A model generated the notes under the pieces. It was not told where the DNA came from. It was given only the letters and a program-made list of their open reading frames with translations, and did no database searches. From the NCBI GenBank assembly GCA_023412455.1, contig JAEYNQ010000290.1, positions 1-19,734 on the forward strand: a stretch of DNA of 19,734 nucleotides, written 5' to 3'. This stretch comes from Bacillota bacterium. GTDB lineage: Bacteria; Bacillota; Clostridia; Lachnospirales; Cellulosilyticaceae. Position 1 is the stretch's first letter. Each line of letters starts with the position of its first letter. Shown in pieces: positions 1-7,116 of this stretch. Made by a program: the position numbers and the translations under genes.

Positions 1-2
1 AG

Positions 3-191
3 GTAAAACCTAACTATACCTTAACAGAAGAAGAAATCAATCAATTTTGTCTTAAATTACCACGCTACAAGAGACCCCGTAAAGTATTCTTTGAAGACAT
101 TCCTAGGAATCCCACAGGAAAGATTGAGAAAAATACCCTAAGAAAGATGTTTAGTAGCCAGAACTTAGTAGAAGCACAAAATAGAGGCTAG
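3..191 (+). CDS. AMP-forming acyl-CoA synthetase, C-terminal fragment (cut by window edge)
   Basis: The first open frame gives 62 residues ending at TAG 189-191; the gene starts before the window. The tail contains LPRYKRPRKVFF, then IPRNPTGKIEKNTLRK. In the AMP-dependent synthetase/ligase (ANL) family the lysine of PTGKI(E/L)K is the C-terminal A10 catalytic lysine used in adenylation. The intact enzyme should activate a carboxylic acid with ATP and load it on CoA or another thiol acceptor. The substrate cannot be read from this tail. No clear terminator follows; only a 6-bp hairpin (CTCAAA 219-224 with TTTGAG 231-236) lies in the 112-bp gap to the next gene, so read-through is possible. Confidence 0.82.
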   Translation, partial: VKPNYTLTEEEINQFCLKLPRYKRPRKVFFEDIPRNPTGKIEKNTLRKMFSSQNLVEAQNRG

Positions 192-303
192 GGTGAAATG
201 GTAAAAGTAGGGAAATAGCTCAAAAAAGAATTTGAGTAGGCAAGGAATAGAGAAGAAGTGCAAACTCAAAATCTGAAGGACTCTCAAGTAAAGGAGTAAT
301 AGA

Positions 304-1242
304 ATGCTTCAAAGAAAAGTAAAGAAAATCATGAGCATTTTTGCGCTAGTTGCATTAATCGGCACTCATGCTCACGTAGTCTATGGAAAAAATCTAGAAA
401 AAGGAAATCCAGTATCTATGTATTATGATGAGGAGATTACTTTAGCAGATGATAGATCCATAGAAGTAGGAGAAGACTATGTCGCTTTATTTATGAATGG
501 CACCTTTGTACCTCATGATTGCGTAGTAACTAAAGGGGATACCCTCTTAGTTCCTATAAGATTAATTAGTGAAGAACTGAGCTACCTGGTGGGGTGGGAG
601 CAGAAGAATAAAGAAATAACACTTATGAAGGGAACAGACCAGATTGTTCTAAGAATAAATGATAAAAAAGCATGGTGCAATAAGCAAGAGATAACCCTTG
701 ATGATTCTCCGGCGTTATATGAGGGAAATGCCTATATACCATTAACGTTTATTGCAGATTATCTGGATTGTACAGTAAAATATGTACCTGAATTAGAAGA
801 GCCCTATACTTATTACTATGATACTGAAATGCCTATGTCATCAAGTGATACCCTTATAAGGAGTTATCCCAATATCATTATCGATGAAAAATATGATCAA
901 AGTAAAAGTATTTCAAGAGAAGAGGCTCTAAAGGAAGCACAAAAAGTATGTAGAGAAGGGCTTCAGAATTTCAAGAAAACCATGGAAGAAAAGCTCCTAA
1001 GCCAAGGAGAAGCTTCTGATCGATTCCATACAGAGTTTATAGCTATTGAAAAAGAAATAGATAGGATGCTCTATATTGGGGAGGTATCTAGATACTATAA
1101 GTTTACTATAGGAGCTTATGACGTATTAGTGGATAAGTACACCCACACCATCTTTTTTGAGATATATTCCTCTGGTGTAATGGTTAAAAAGGTAGACGTT
1201 CATGACCCTGAATTATTTATAGCTGTTTTTATTGTAGGATAA
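304..1242 (+). CDS. Secreted stalk-domain (copper amine oxidase N-terminal-like) protein
   Basis: 312 residues. The ATG at 304 has AAGGAG at 291-296. Residues 1-29 look like a signal peptide: basic start (QRKVKK), hydrophobic core IFALVALIG, then a possible cleavage near VVYG. Residues about 62-162 resemble one stalk domain of the Cu_amine_oxidN1 type: a FMNGTFV strand, LLVPIRLISEEL, a W-x(n)-KEITL strand, then AYIPLTFIADYLDCTVKY. This domain is common in clostridial surface proteins and has no catalytic role by itself; despite the family name no copper chemistry is implied. Residues 163-312 are charged and helical (SREEALKEAQKVCREGLQNFKK), and I do not recognise them. The gene stands alone, ending in a hairpin terminator. 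Its function is unknown beyond likely export. Confidence 0.75.
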   Translation: MLQRKVKKIMSIFALVALIGTHAHVVYGKNLEKGNPVSMYYDEEITLADDRSIEVGEDYVALFMNGTFVPHDCVVTKGDTLLVPIRLISEELSYLVGWEQKNKEITLMKGTDQIVLRINDKKAWCNKQEITLDDSPALYEGNAYIPLTFIADYLDCTVKYVPELEEPYTYYYDTEMPMSSSDTLIRSYPNIIIDEKYDQSKSISREEALKEAQKVCREGLQNFKKTMEEKLLSQGEASDRFHTEFIAIEKEIDRMLYIGEVSRYYKFTIGAYDVLVDKYTHTIFFEIYSSGVMVKKVDVHDPELFIAVFIVG

Positions 1243-1269
1243 GTAGGTTTAAAGAAAAATGAATAGAGA

Positions 1270-1320
1270 CAAAAGGGCAGGATTAGGATAGAAAAGGTAT
1301 CCATAAATCAGGCCCTTTTT
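1270..1320 (+). terminator. Rho-independent terminator after stalk-domain gene
   Basis: CAAAAGGGC (1270-1278) pairs with GCCCTTTTTG downstream (from 1312). The interior is further paired: GATT 1281-1284 with AATC 1306-1309, and GGATA 1286-1290 with TATCC 1298-1302. The T-run 1316-1320 is part of the outer stem and tail. It sits 28 bp after the stop codon. Confidence 0.7.
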
Positions 1321-1375
1321 GCATAACAAGAGATAGAGTGACTGAGTAAAATTTAATCTGAGGAGATAGCTACTT

Positions 1376-1834
1376 ATGAAAAGATATAAAATGATAAAAA
1401 TAAGAGAACATAGAGGGCTCAAGGAGCAAGCAGCCAAGTGGTTTCATCAGAAGTGGGGAATTCCTGAGAAGGCTTATTTAGAAAGTATGGAAGAATGCCT
1501 AAAAAATGTGGCAGCAGTTCCACAATGGTATATTGTTATGGATGAGCAAAAGATTATAGCTGGATTGGGTGTCATAGATAATGACTTCCATGATAGAAAA
1601 GACCTAGCTCCCAATGTTTGTGCGATTTATGTAGAAGAGGAATATCGCAATCAAAAAATAGCAGGAGAGATGCTTCAATTTGTATGTGATGAATTTGCAG
1701 ATAAGGGGGTAGATACACTCTATCTTATTACAGACCATACCTCCTTCTATGAAAGGTATGGATGGGAATTCCTATGTATGGTGCAGGGTGATGGAGGGTC
1801 AGAGATGACAAGGATGTATATTCATAGGATATAG
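1376..1834 (+). CDS. GNAT family N-acetyltransferase
   Basis: 152 residues. The ATG at 1376 has AGGAG at 1361-1365. The fold signature of GNAT acetyltransferases is visible: strand WYIVMDEQKIIAGLGVI (about 51-67), then CAIYVEEEYRNQKIAGEMLQ (82-101), where R-N-Q-K-I-A is the acetyl-CoA pyrophosphate-binding motif A, and the closing FYERYGWEF (124-132). It should transfer an acetyl group from acetyl-CoA to an amine. The acceptor could be a small molecule, antibiotic or protein and cannot be told. The gene lies between a terminator and the AraC gene 92 bp downstream, with no obvious terminator before araC, so the two may be co-transcribed. Confidence 0.85.
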   Translation: MKRYKMIKIREHRGLKEQAAKWFHQKWGIPEKAYLESMEECLKNVAAVPQWYIVMDEQKIIAGLGVIDNDFHDRKDLAPNVCAIYVEEEYRNQKIAGEMLQFVCDEFADKGVDTLYLITDHTSFYERYGWEFLCMVQGDGGSEMTRMYIHRI

Positions 1835-1855
1835 CTCCTAACTAGATAATAAACT

Positions 1856-1884
1856 CTATGGCTCATATGTATGCTCTACCATAG
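1856..1884. promoter_or_regulatory. Inverted repeat upstream of araC-type gene
   Basis: CTATGG (1856-1861) and CCATAG (1879-1884) form a 6-bp inverted repeat with a 17-bp centre. It lies 42 bp before the AraC start codon and is not followed by a T-run, so it is not a good terminator. It may be an operator or attenuator for the regulator, or chance. Confidence 0.25.
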
Positions 1885-1926
1885 GATTTCAGTAGGATAA
1901 GAATAACAAGGATAGGAGGAAAGTAT

Positions 1927-2856
1927 ATGGCGAATCAGGGATGTAAGGAAGAGTATAAGAGGCGCATTCATAAGGTACAAGATTATATAGAGCAGCATAT
2001 TGGAGGGCCTCTATCGATTGAGGAGCTTTCTAATGAGGCAGGTTTCTCAAAATATCATTTTAGCCGCATATTTCAAGGAGTGTTACACGAGCCTTTAGCC
2101 TATTATGTGAATCGAATCCGTATGGAGAGGGCACTTTTCCTTCTAGCACATCGTCTGGATAAGAATATGACAGACATTGCCTATGAACTGGGCTTTACAG
2201 ATTCAGCCATCTTTTCACGGGCTTTTAAGAACTATCATGGTATGAGTCCTAGAGCCTATCGAAAGGAATATAGCAAGAATTGCAAAGATTCTTTTTTACT
2301 GTCTGAGTACAATAAGGACACAGCAAAGAAAGAATGGGAAGGCGACCCTTTTCCAGTTAAGGCAGAGATTACCCTAGTCAGGCTAGAAGAGAAACAACTA
2401 GCTTATGTAAGGCATACAGGCACTTATGAGGCATTAGCAAAAGAGTATAAAGGGCTAGTACAGACCTTATTTACCCATGCCCAAAATCAGAACCTACTTG
2501 TAGAGGGACAGAACTGGGTTCTTGCCATCTATCATGATAATCCTGAATTTGGTAAGGAGACACAGTTTCGTACGAGCCTATGTCTAACCGTACCGGAGAA
2601 TATACTGATTCAAGAAGATGGGGTCCTTGGCAGGATGAAATTAGAAGGAGGACTGTATGCAGTAGGGCATTTTGAAATTCGCCCAAATCAGTATAGTGAT
2701 GCCTGGAATTATATGTATCAGGAGTGGCTTACAAATAGTGGCTATGTACCAAGAGATTCCAATCCTTTTGAGGTATATGGTAGTGACACCTATGATGATC
2801 CGAATGCCATTCAGAAAGTGGACATCTATGTGCCGGTTGAGCCCATTTGTTTCTAA
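1927..2856 (+). CDS. AraC-family regulator with GyrI-like effector domain
   Basis: 309 residues. The ATG at 1927 follows AGGAGG-type RBS 1914-1920. The N-terminal 112 residues form an AraC DNA-binding domain with two helix-turn-helix units: IEELSNEAGFSKYHFSRIF (31-49) and MTDIAYELGFTDSAIFSRAF (81-100), closing with the family motif GMSPRAYRK. Residues about 145-309 match the GyrI-like/SOUL small-molecule binding domain (VRHTGTYEAL, GGLYAVGHFEI, DIYVPV). This order (HTH first, GyrI domain second) is typical of Rob/BmrR-like sensors of bulky drugs or cationic ligands. Upstream of the cassette insertion it must have directly preceded the UvrA-like gene: the 46 bp around its stop codon recur before that gene. 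It probably controls the UvrA-like/serine hydrolase genes, which is inference. Confidence 0.88.
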   Translation: MANQGCKEEYKRRIHKVQDYIEQHIGGPLSIEELSNEAGFSKYHFSRIFQGVLHEPLAYYVNRIRMERALFLLAHRLDKNMTDIAYELGFTDSAIFSRAFKNYHGMSPRAYRKEYSKNCKDSFLLSEYNKDTAKKEWEGDPFPVKAEITLVRLEEKQLAYVRHTGTYEALAKEYKGLVQTLFTHAQNQNLLVEGQNWVLAIYHDNPEFGKETQFRTSLCLTVPENILIQEDGVLGRMKLEGGLYAVGHFEIRPNQYSDAWNYMYQEWLTNSGYVPRDSNPFEVYGSDTYDDPNAIQKVDIYVPVEPICF

Positions 2857-2895
2857 GATGCTGCAAATTCATTCTGAGGTGAGTATATGGAAGAA
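2850..2895 (+). repeat. 46-bp direct repeat, left copy (araC end / uvrA-like start)
   Basis: These 46 bp are identical to 4791-4836. They contain the last codon and TAA of araC (2854-2856), the RBS GAGGTGA, and an ATG-GAA-GAA start (2887) identical to that of the UvrA-like gene. The two copies bracket the minus-strand ATPase/nuclease-like cassette, marking the old araC/uvrA-like junction. Confidence 0.92.
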
Positions 2896-2949
2896 GTATT
2901 TCTAACTATTTTAAATAATAAAGCTCCTATGAGCCTTCTTAGAATATAA
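2887..2949 (+). pseudogene. Truncated 5' relic of the UvrA-like gene
   Basis: The ATG at 2887 with its RBS GAGGTGA is an exact copy of the UvrA-like gene start at 4828. Three codons (MEE) match and then the sequence diverges (VFLTIL against IRLQGA). The frame runs 20 codons into the downstream hairpin and stops at TAA 2947-2949. It is probably a non-functional relic of the cassette insertion, though it keeps translation signals. Confidence 0.6.
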
Positions 2950-2967
2950 GAAGGCTCATAGGAGCTT
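2921..2967 (-). terminator. Perfect 21-bp hairpin, terminator of the minus-strand cassette
   Basis: 2921-2941 and 2947-2967 are perfect inverted repeats of 21 bp with a 5-nt loop (GAATA). It begins 9 bp beyond the stop of the small minus-strand gene, and minus-strand transcripts then meet TTATTATTT. On the plus strand it follows araC and may stop that message too (tail TTGGATTGTTGTTATTT). The T tracts are imperfect, but the stem is very stable. Confidence 0.8.
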
Positions 2968-2976
2968 GGATTGTTG

Positions 2977-3501
2977 TTATTTAATGAGCTTTTTTGCACG
3001 TGCAGTATCTTCGTTGATAACAAGTAGACCTCTAATTTTCCAAACTTTAATTTCTTCAGATAAGTTTTTTTGCAATACTTCTTGGTAATGACTTAACCAG
3101 TGGCTTTCAGCATTTTTTACAACAAGTATAAATACTAAATCTAAGGTGGAATGCTCAAGCATAGTAAATTTAGTGGGCAACTTATCCTGAGAGTAGCGTT
3201 TTAATATGATGGATATGTACAAATTTAGGGTATTTTTAAATTTGGAGGTAATAGAGGAAATATATTCATCATATTTAAGTTGTTTTTCTTTGGAGCTCAT
3301 ATAAGTTTCAGAGTTAGGACAAGATTTTTTAGCTTCTATCATGAGTAACTTTTTGTCTTTAAGTAAAATAAATTCTGTGATTTTTATTCCGGAATCTCTT
3401 AGCTTGGAAGTATATTGTGAACATTTTTCTATTTGAAAAACATTACTACTGTCATATTCACCAAAGCACATATCTGACTCTTCTATAATAACTTTAGCCA
3501 T
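2977..3501 (-). CDS. Small protein with PD-(D/E)xK-like motif, partner of AAA ATPase
   Basis: 174 residues, no family recognised with certainty. Residues 40-60 read as a beta-hairpin with acidic and lysine positions: E43 (ITEFILL), then LLMIEAKKS with E56 and K58. This (D/E)-x12-E-x-K pattern resembles the active site of PD-(D/E)xK restriction-endonuclease-fold nucleases. Later parts alternate hydrophobic strands (LDLVFILVVKN, IRGLLVINED) with charged helices. No signal peptide or TM segment is seen. The ATG is immediately after the TAA of the ATPase gene (0-nt gap), with GAGGT just upstream inside that gene, so translation is coupled and the two proteins probably act together. A DNA- or RNA-cleaving effector is the leading guess; a non-enzymatic partner is possible. 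Confidence 0.6.
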   Translation of the reverse strand: MAKVIIEESDMCFGEYDSSNVFQIEKCSQYTSKLRDSGIKITEFILLKDKKLLMIEAKKSCPNSETYMSSKEKQLKYDEYISSITSKFKNTLNLYISIILKRYSQDKLPTKFTMLEHSTLDLVFILVVKNAESHWLSHYQEVLQKNLSEEIKVWKIRGLLVINEDTARAKKLIK

Positions 3502-4542
3502 TTATAATACCTCATTGATTTCTTCCTGATACAATTTAATGGACTCATTTATAATTGAATTATTAGGCATGCCCTCAGATAAATCACTAATTTCGATAGT
3601 AGAATTTTGATTTAGGGAAATACATACGAGAGGCTCTCTCCTCTTTAATGCTAATAAGTAGAGCTTTTTGATAACAAAATAAGAATGACTTGCTATAAAT
3701 ATCTGTATACCCATTTCATTAGCAATAACATCTAGCATATCTAAAAACTTGGATATAGCACTAGGATGAAGTGCAGATTCAAGTTCATCTATAAAGATTA
3801 CAGAAGATTTATCTAAATATTTGTTAGCCAATAGTCTATCTAAAATTGAAATCTTTTTTATTCCCTCTGAAGTAACACCAATAGAAAATGTTTGTTTTCC
3901 TTTTTTGTAGTACCATTTATTTGAATCATCATCAAACTCAACTTTACCATCAATAATATCTTTAAGCATATTTCTAGATTGAGCAAATGCTGAATGATTT
4001 TTCCCTTGCTTTGGAGAAATCCTTAAGGCTTTTACTAGATCGTAATAAGTATCATCGAATCCGAAGCTTTTATCAATATCTCTTGACTTTAAGATGATAT
4101 TATATAAAGAGAGAACTTCCTTAGCAGGGAGGAAAATTGAATTACTCTCTTTAGGTGGAATGTTGTTATCATAAGTCTTAATTTTAGTAGATGCTTCTTT
4201 GGAAAATTGATAAAAGATAGATTTATTATTCCATACCATTTTAAAGGATAAAGGTTCAATAAAAGGTTTGGCAACTAAATCACCTAATCTATCAGCTTGA
4301 AATGTCCAACGTAATTTATCAGCTAAAATCTCTTCTATAGAACGAATATCATCACCTCTATTAAAATCTTCTACAGATTTAATAGCACTATATAGAGCTT
4401 TTAATAAAAATGTTTTACCTGTTCCATTCTCACCAATGATTAGATTGATATTAGAAAGGTTATTACACTCAAAATCCCTAATCATTCCATAGTTTTTTAA
4501 CTTTATGCTTTCTATGCAACTACCTTTATCATTAGGCCTCAT
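3502..4542 (-). CDS. AAA family ATPase (AAA_15/AAA_21, RecF/OLD-like)
   Basis: 346 residues. RBS GAGGTGG lies a few bases before the ATG. The opening IKLKNYGMIRDFEC is the usual first strand of RecF/SMC-type ATPases. The Walker A motif is GENGTGKT (37-44); FLPAKEVLSL (137-146) matches a conserved inner motif; TSEGIKK (224-230) is a signature-like segment; Walker B is VIFIDELESALHP (248-260); the H-loop is ASHS (284-287). No TOPRIM domain follows, unlike full-length OLD nucleases, so cleavage would have to come from the partner gene next to it. Such stand-alone ATPases paired with a small effector are common in phage-defence and abortive-infection loci (for example Septu, PARIS and AbiL as organisational parallels), but I cannot match this pair to a named system. 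Both flanks show it was inserted into an older operon. Confidence 0.85.
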   Translation of the reverse strand: MRPNDKGSCIESIKLKNYGMIRDFECNNLSNINLIIGENGTGKTFLLKALYSAIKSVEDFNRGDDIRSIEEILADKLRWTFQADRLGDLVAKPFIEPLSFKMVWNNKSIFYQFSKEASTKIKTYDNNIPPKESNSIFLPAKEVLSLYNIILKSRDIDKSFGFDDTYYDLVKALRISPKQGKNHSAFAQSRNMLKDIIDGKVEFDDDSNKWYYKKGKQTFSIGVTSEGIKKISILDRLLANKYLDKSSVIFIDELESALHPSAISKFLDMLDVIANEMGIQIFIASHSYFVIKKLYLLALKRREPLVCISLNQNSTIEISDLSEGMPNNSIINESIKLYQEEINEVL

Positions 4543-4669
4543 TTTCCACCTCTTTCTAAAATAATATTTAATTACTTTTAATTACAATTATGGTGATAGG
4601 TGTTTTAAATATAGTATAACGCAAAGTTGCTTTGTTTAAAACAGAAAAATTAAGGTATCATAAATTTTT

Positions 4670-4790
4670 GTGGTTCTTAAGAATTAGTCTGGGATTAGTT
4701 TAAGATATGGGAAGGAATATAGCAAGGATTGCAAAGATTATCTTTTATTATCTATGTACAATAGAAACACAGCAAATAAAAAATGTACAT
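4670..4790 (+). pseudogene. Decayed internal fragment of an araC/gyrI-type gene
   Basis: This stretch aligns with 2217-2340 inside the intact AraC gene (about residues 98-137). The best part, 4711-4787 against 2261-2335, shares about four bases in five, including ATATAGCAAG and ATTGCAAAGATT. Small indels break the frame, so it codes for nothing. It then jumps to the exact 46-bp copy of the araC 3' end, so most of the effector domain is deleted. It shows that a second, diverged araC copy once lay directly before the UvrA-like gene. Confidence 0.75.
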
Positions 4791-4836
4791 TTTCTAAGAT
4801 GCTGCAAATTCATTCTGAGGTGAGTATATGGAAGAA
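4791..4836 (+). repeat. 46-bp direct repeat, right copy
   Basis: Identical to 2850-2895. Here it supplies the RBS (GAGGTGA) and first codons of the working UvrA-like gene. Identity is perfect, whereas the adjoining araC remnant has diverged, which suggests recombination or gene conversion through this segment. Confidence 0.92.
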
Positions 4837-7116
4837 ATCAGGCTTCAAGGAGCACGCGTTCATAATTTGAAAGCTATCAATTTGACGATACCTAAGGAGA
4901 AGCTAGTAGTGATTACAGGCATTAGTGGCTCTGGGAAATCTAGCCTTGCCTTCGACATTCTCTTTGAGGAAGGTAAGAACCAATATCTTCGTTCGATTGG
5001 TATTCTGGCGGGGCTAGATAATGAAGAGCGTTTTACTACCCTAGAGGGAATAGGCCCAACAGTAGCTATACAACAAAATACCATTCGGCAAAATAATCCC
5101 CGCTCTACAGTGGGGACAAAAACCAAACTCCTCAATCAACTGGCCTTGATTTATGCCAGTGATGGCAAAGGTAAAGAAGAGGGGGGTGAGCCTCTCTCGC
5201 CAGGGTCCTTTCTCTATACAACCAGTGATGGGATGTGTATAAACTGCCAAGGAAGAGGGACTTATTATACAGTTAATCTGAAGCAGTTAATCCCTCATTC
5301 AGCAACAACACTATTAGAGGTCTATGAAAGCTTGAAGGTAACCGCTGGTTTCTTACGCATTTTAAAAAAGAAATATGGGGACTATTTTAAGACGCCTTTT
5401 AAGGAGCTTCCAGAAGAAATAAGAGAGGAAGTGGTTTATGGAACCTATGAGAATGGAAAGCAAAGTTACTGTCTCGAGCGCATCCTAAGAAATGCTTATG
5501 AAAAGGGAGAAGATGTAGAGGAGATCTATGCAAAGACCATCTGTGAGAAATGCCATGGGGAAAGAGTGAGTGATGAGGCCAGAGAAGTTCTCCTACATGG
5601 GAAAAGAATAGGTGAATTAGGCCAGATGACATTAACGAGTCTCCTAGAGTTTATTGAGAGCCTGCCAAAAGAAGAGTTATCTCAGTTCAGCCAGAATGTA
5701 GTCAAAAATATAAGACAGGAGCTTAGGCACCTCTTAGAATTTAGGTTGGGGCATTTGACACTTTATCGTGAGCTATCCTCTTTAAGTGGGGGAGAACTGC
5801 AACGTATCTTTCTCCATCTCCATTTGAAGTCAGGACTGGATTCCCTCATTTATGTCTTTGATGAACCTATGGCAGGATTACATCCGTCAGAGAAGCAAAG
5901 TATCATGGAAGCTGTTAAACGCTTAAGAGACCTAGGGAATACAGTTATTATAGTAGAGCATGATCAAGAGATGATTTGTCAAGCGGATCATATTATAGAG
6001 ATAGGTCCTAAAGCAGGTAAAGAAGGAGGAGAGATAGTCTACCAAGGCGATTATAAAGGCTATAAGCAGGTGGACACTCTACTTAGCCAGTATTTGAATG
6101 GTAAATGCACCCTACCAAAACGTGAAGGCAAGATAATAGCATTAGAGAACAAAGATTGCCTTATCCTAAAACATGCTAATACCCACTATTTAAAAGATTT
6201 AACAGTAGAAATTCCCCTTCATGCCCTAGTTGGGGTGGCAGGCGTGTCAGGAAGTGGTAAGAGCTCTCTCATAGAGGAAACCCTCCTTAAACGTCTTGTG
6301 ACTGCTAAAAAATATGGTGATGGAGAGAATCTAGTAGGCGTAGAACGAATAAGTAGTTTTGCTAAGGTATCTCAAGAACCTATTGGAAGGAGCTCAAGTT
6401 CTACCCCTGTTTCTTATATAGGTATTTGGGATAAAATCCGAGAACTTTTTGCAAGAGAGCCAGAAGCAAAAAGAAAAAATATGGATGCAGGTTATTTTTC
6501 CTTTCACTCTAAGGGGGCATGTCCAGACTGTGGAGGTAGTGGTTATGAAAGAATCTTTCTAACAGCTGATTTTTCTGTTGACAAAAGATGCCAGAGCTGT
6601 GAGGGCAAACGCTTTCAAGAGGAAAGTCTCACTATAGACTATAGAGAGAAAAAAATTACCGATGTGTTAGACATGAGCATTGGGGAGGCAACGTCTTTCT
6701 TTGCAGATCAAAGTAGTATTGTAAAACCCCTTCATATCTTAGAACAAATGGGTATGGGGTACTTAACCCTTGGGCAGCCTACTTCTTCCTTAAGTGGCGG
6801 CGAGGCTCAAAGGATAAAGCTTGCTAAAGAACTAGGGAAACAGCGAAAAGGAAATGTACTCTATGTACTAGATGAGCCAACCAATGGACTGAGTTTGTAT
6901 GATACAGCCCTCCTCATCAAGCTCTTAGATGAACTTGTGGCGAGTGGCAATTCGGTGATCGTTATTGAACATAATGTAGCCCTTTTAAAAAACTGTGATT
7001 ATATCATTGAACTGGGCCCAGAAGGTGGGGACAAAGGTGGAGAGATTATCGCCAAGGGCACCCCTAAAAGTCTTATCAATCAGTTAAGCTCAAAGACAGG
7101 AAGGTATCTCCTATGA
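4828..7116 (+). CDS. UvrA-like ABC ATPase lacking the UvrB-binding domain
   Basis: 762 residues, against about 940 for true UvrA. It has two ABC modules. Module 1: Walker A GISGSGKSS (31-39), CxxC at 137/140 and 239/242, signature LSSLSGGE (316-323), Walker B YVFDEP (342-347), H-loop VEHD. Module 2: Walker A GVSGSGKSS (472-480), CxxC at 565/568 and 588/591, signature LSGGE (655-659), Walker B YVLDEP (679-684). PIGRSSSSTP and IWDKIRELFA match UvrA. The first zinc cysteines come about 115 residues earlier than in UvrA, as expected if the UvrB-binding domain (about 131-245) is absent. It should bind DNA and ATP but not recruit UvrB, like UvrA2/DrrC-type proteins tied to resistance to DNA-binding drugs. 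The ATG has GAGGTGA upstream; its old promoter may have been displaced by the cassette. Confidence 0.88.
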   Translation: MEEIRLQGARVHNLKAINLTIPKEKLVVITGISGSGKSSLAFDILFEEGKNQYLRSIGILAGLDNEERFTTLEGIGPTVAIQQNTIRQNNPRSTVGTKTKLLNQLALIYASDGKGKEEGGEPLSPGSFLYTTSDGMCINCQGRGTYYTVNLKQLIPHSATTLLEVYESLKVTAGFLRILKKKYGDYFKTPFKELPEEIREEVVYGTYENGKQSYCLERILRNAYEKGEDVEEIYAKTICEKCHGERVSDEAREVLLHGKRIGELGQMTLTSLLEFIESLPKEELSQFSQNVVKNIRQELRHLLEFRLGHLTLYRELSSLSGGELQRIFLHLHLKSGLDSLIYVFDEPMAGLHPSEKQSIMEAVKRLRDLGNTVIIVEHDQEMICQADHIIEIGPKAGKEGGEIVYQGDYKGYKQVDTLLSQYLNGKCTLPKREGKIIALENKDCLILKHANTHYLKDLTVEIPLHALVGVAGVSGSGKSSLIEETLLKRLVTAKKYGDGENLVGVERISSFAKVSQEPIGRSSSSTPVSYIGIWDKIRELFAREPEAKRKNMDAGYFSFHSKGACPDCGGSGYERIFLTADFSVDKRCQSCEGKRFQEESLTIDYREKKITDVLDMSIGEATSFFADQSSIVKPLHILEQMGMGYLTLGQPTSSLSGGEAQRIKLAKELGKQRKGNVLYVLDEPTNGLSLYDTALLIKLLDELVASGNSVIVIEHNVALLKNCDYIIELGPEGGDKGGEIIAKGTPKSLINQLSSKTGRYLL

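Larger units (their letters stand above)
2896..4790. mobile_element. Inserted two-gene cassette between araC and the uvrA-like gene (inferred)
   Basis: This stretch separates the two 46-bp repeat copies and carries, in order, a 21-bp hairpin, the PD-(D/E)xK-like gene and the AAA ATPase gene on the minus strand, and a decayed araC fragment. No transposase, integrase or terminal inverted repeats are visible, so its movement may have been by homologous recombination with a related strain or by tandem duplication and loss. The visible facts are the direct repeats and the remnant; the insertion history is inference. Confidence 0.6.

Noticed and set aside
2977..4542. Assigning the ATPase/small-protein pair to a named system such as Septu, PARIS, Gabija or AbiL
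   Set aside because: No HNH motif, no TOPRIM/DUF4435 signature and no helicase partner were visible, so a named call would be a guess.
4613..4634. Promoter and operator of the ATPase gene (minus-strand TATACT next to CAAAG-TTG-CTTTG)
   Set aside because: The -10 is acceptable but no -35 is found at 16-18 bp and the palindrome arms are only 5 bp; not strong enough to annotate.
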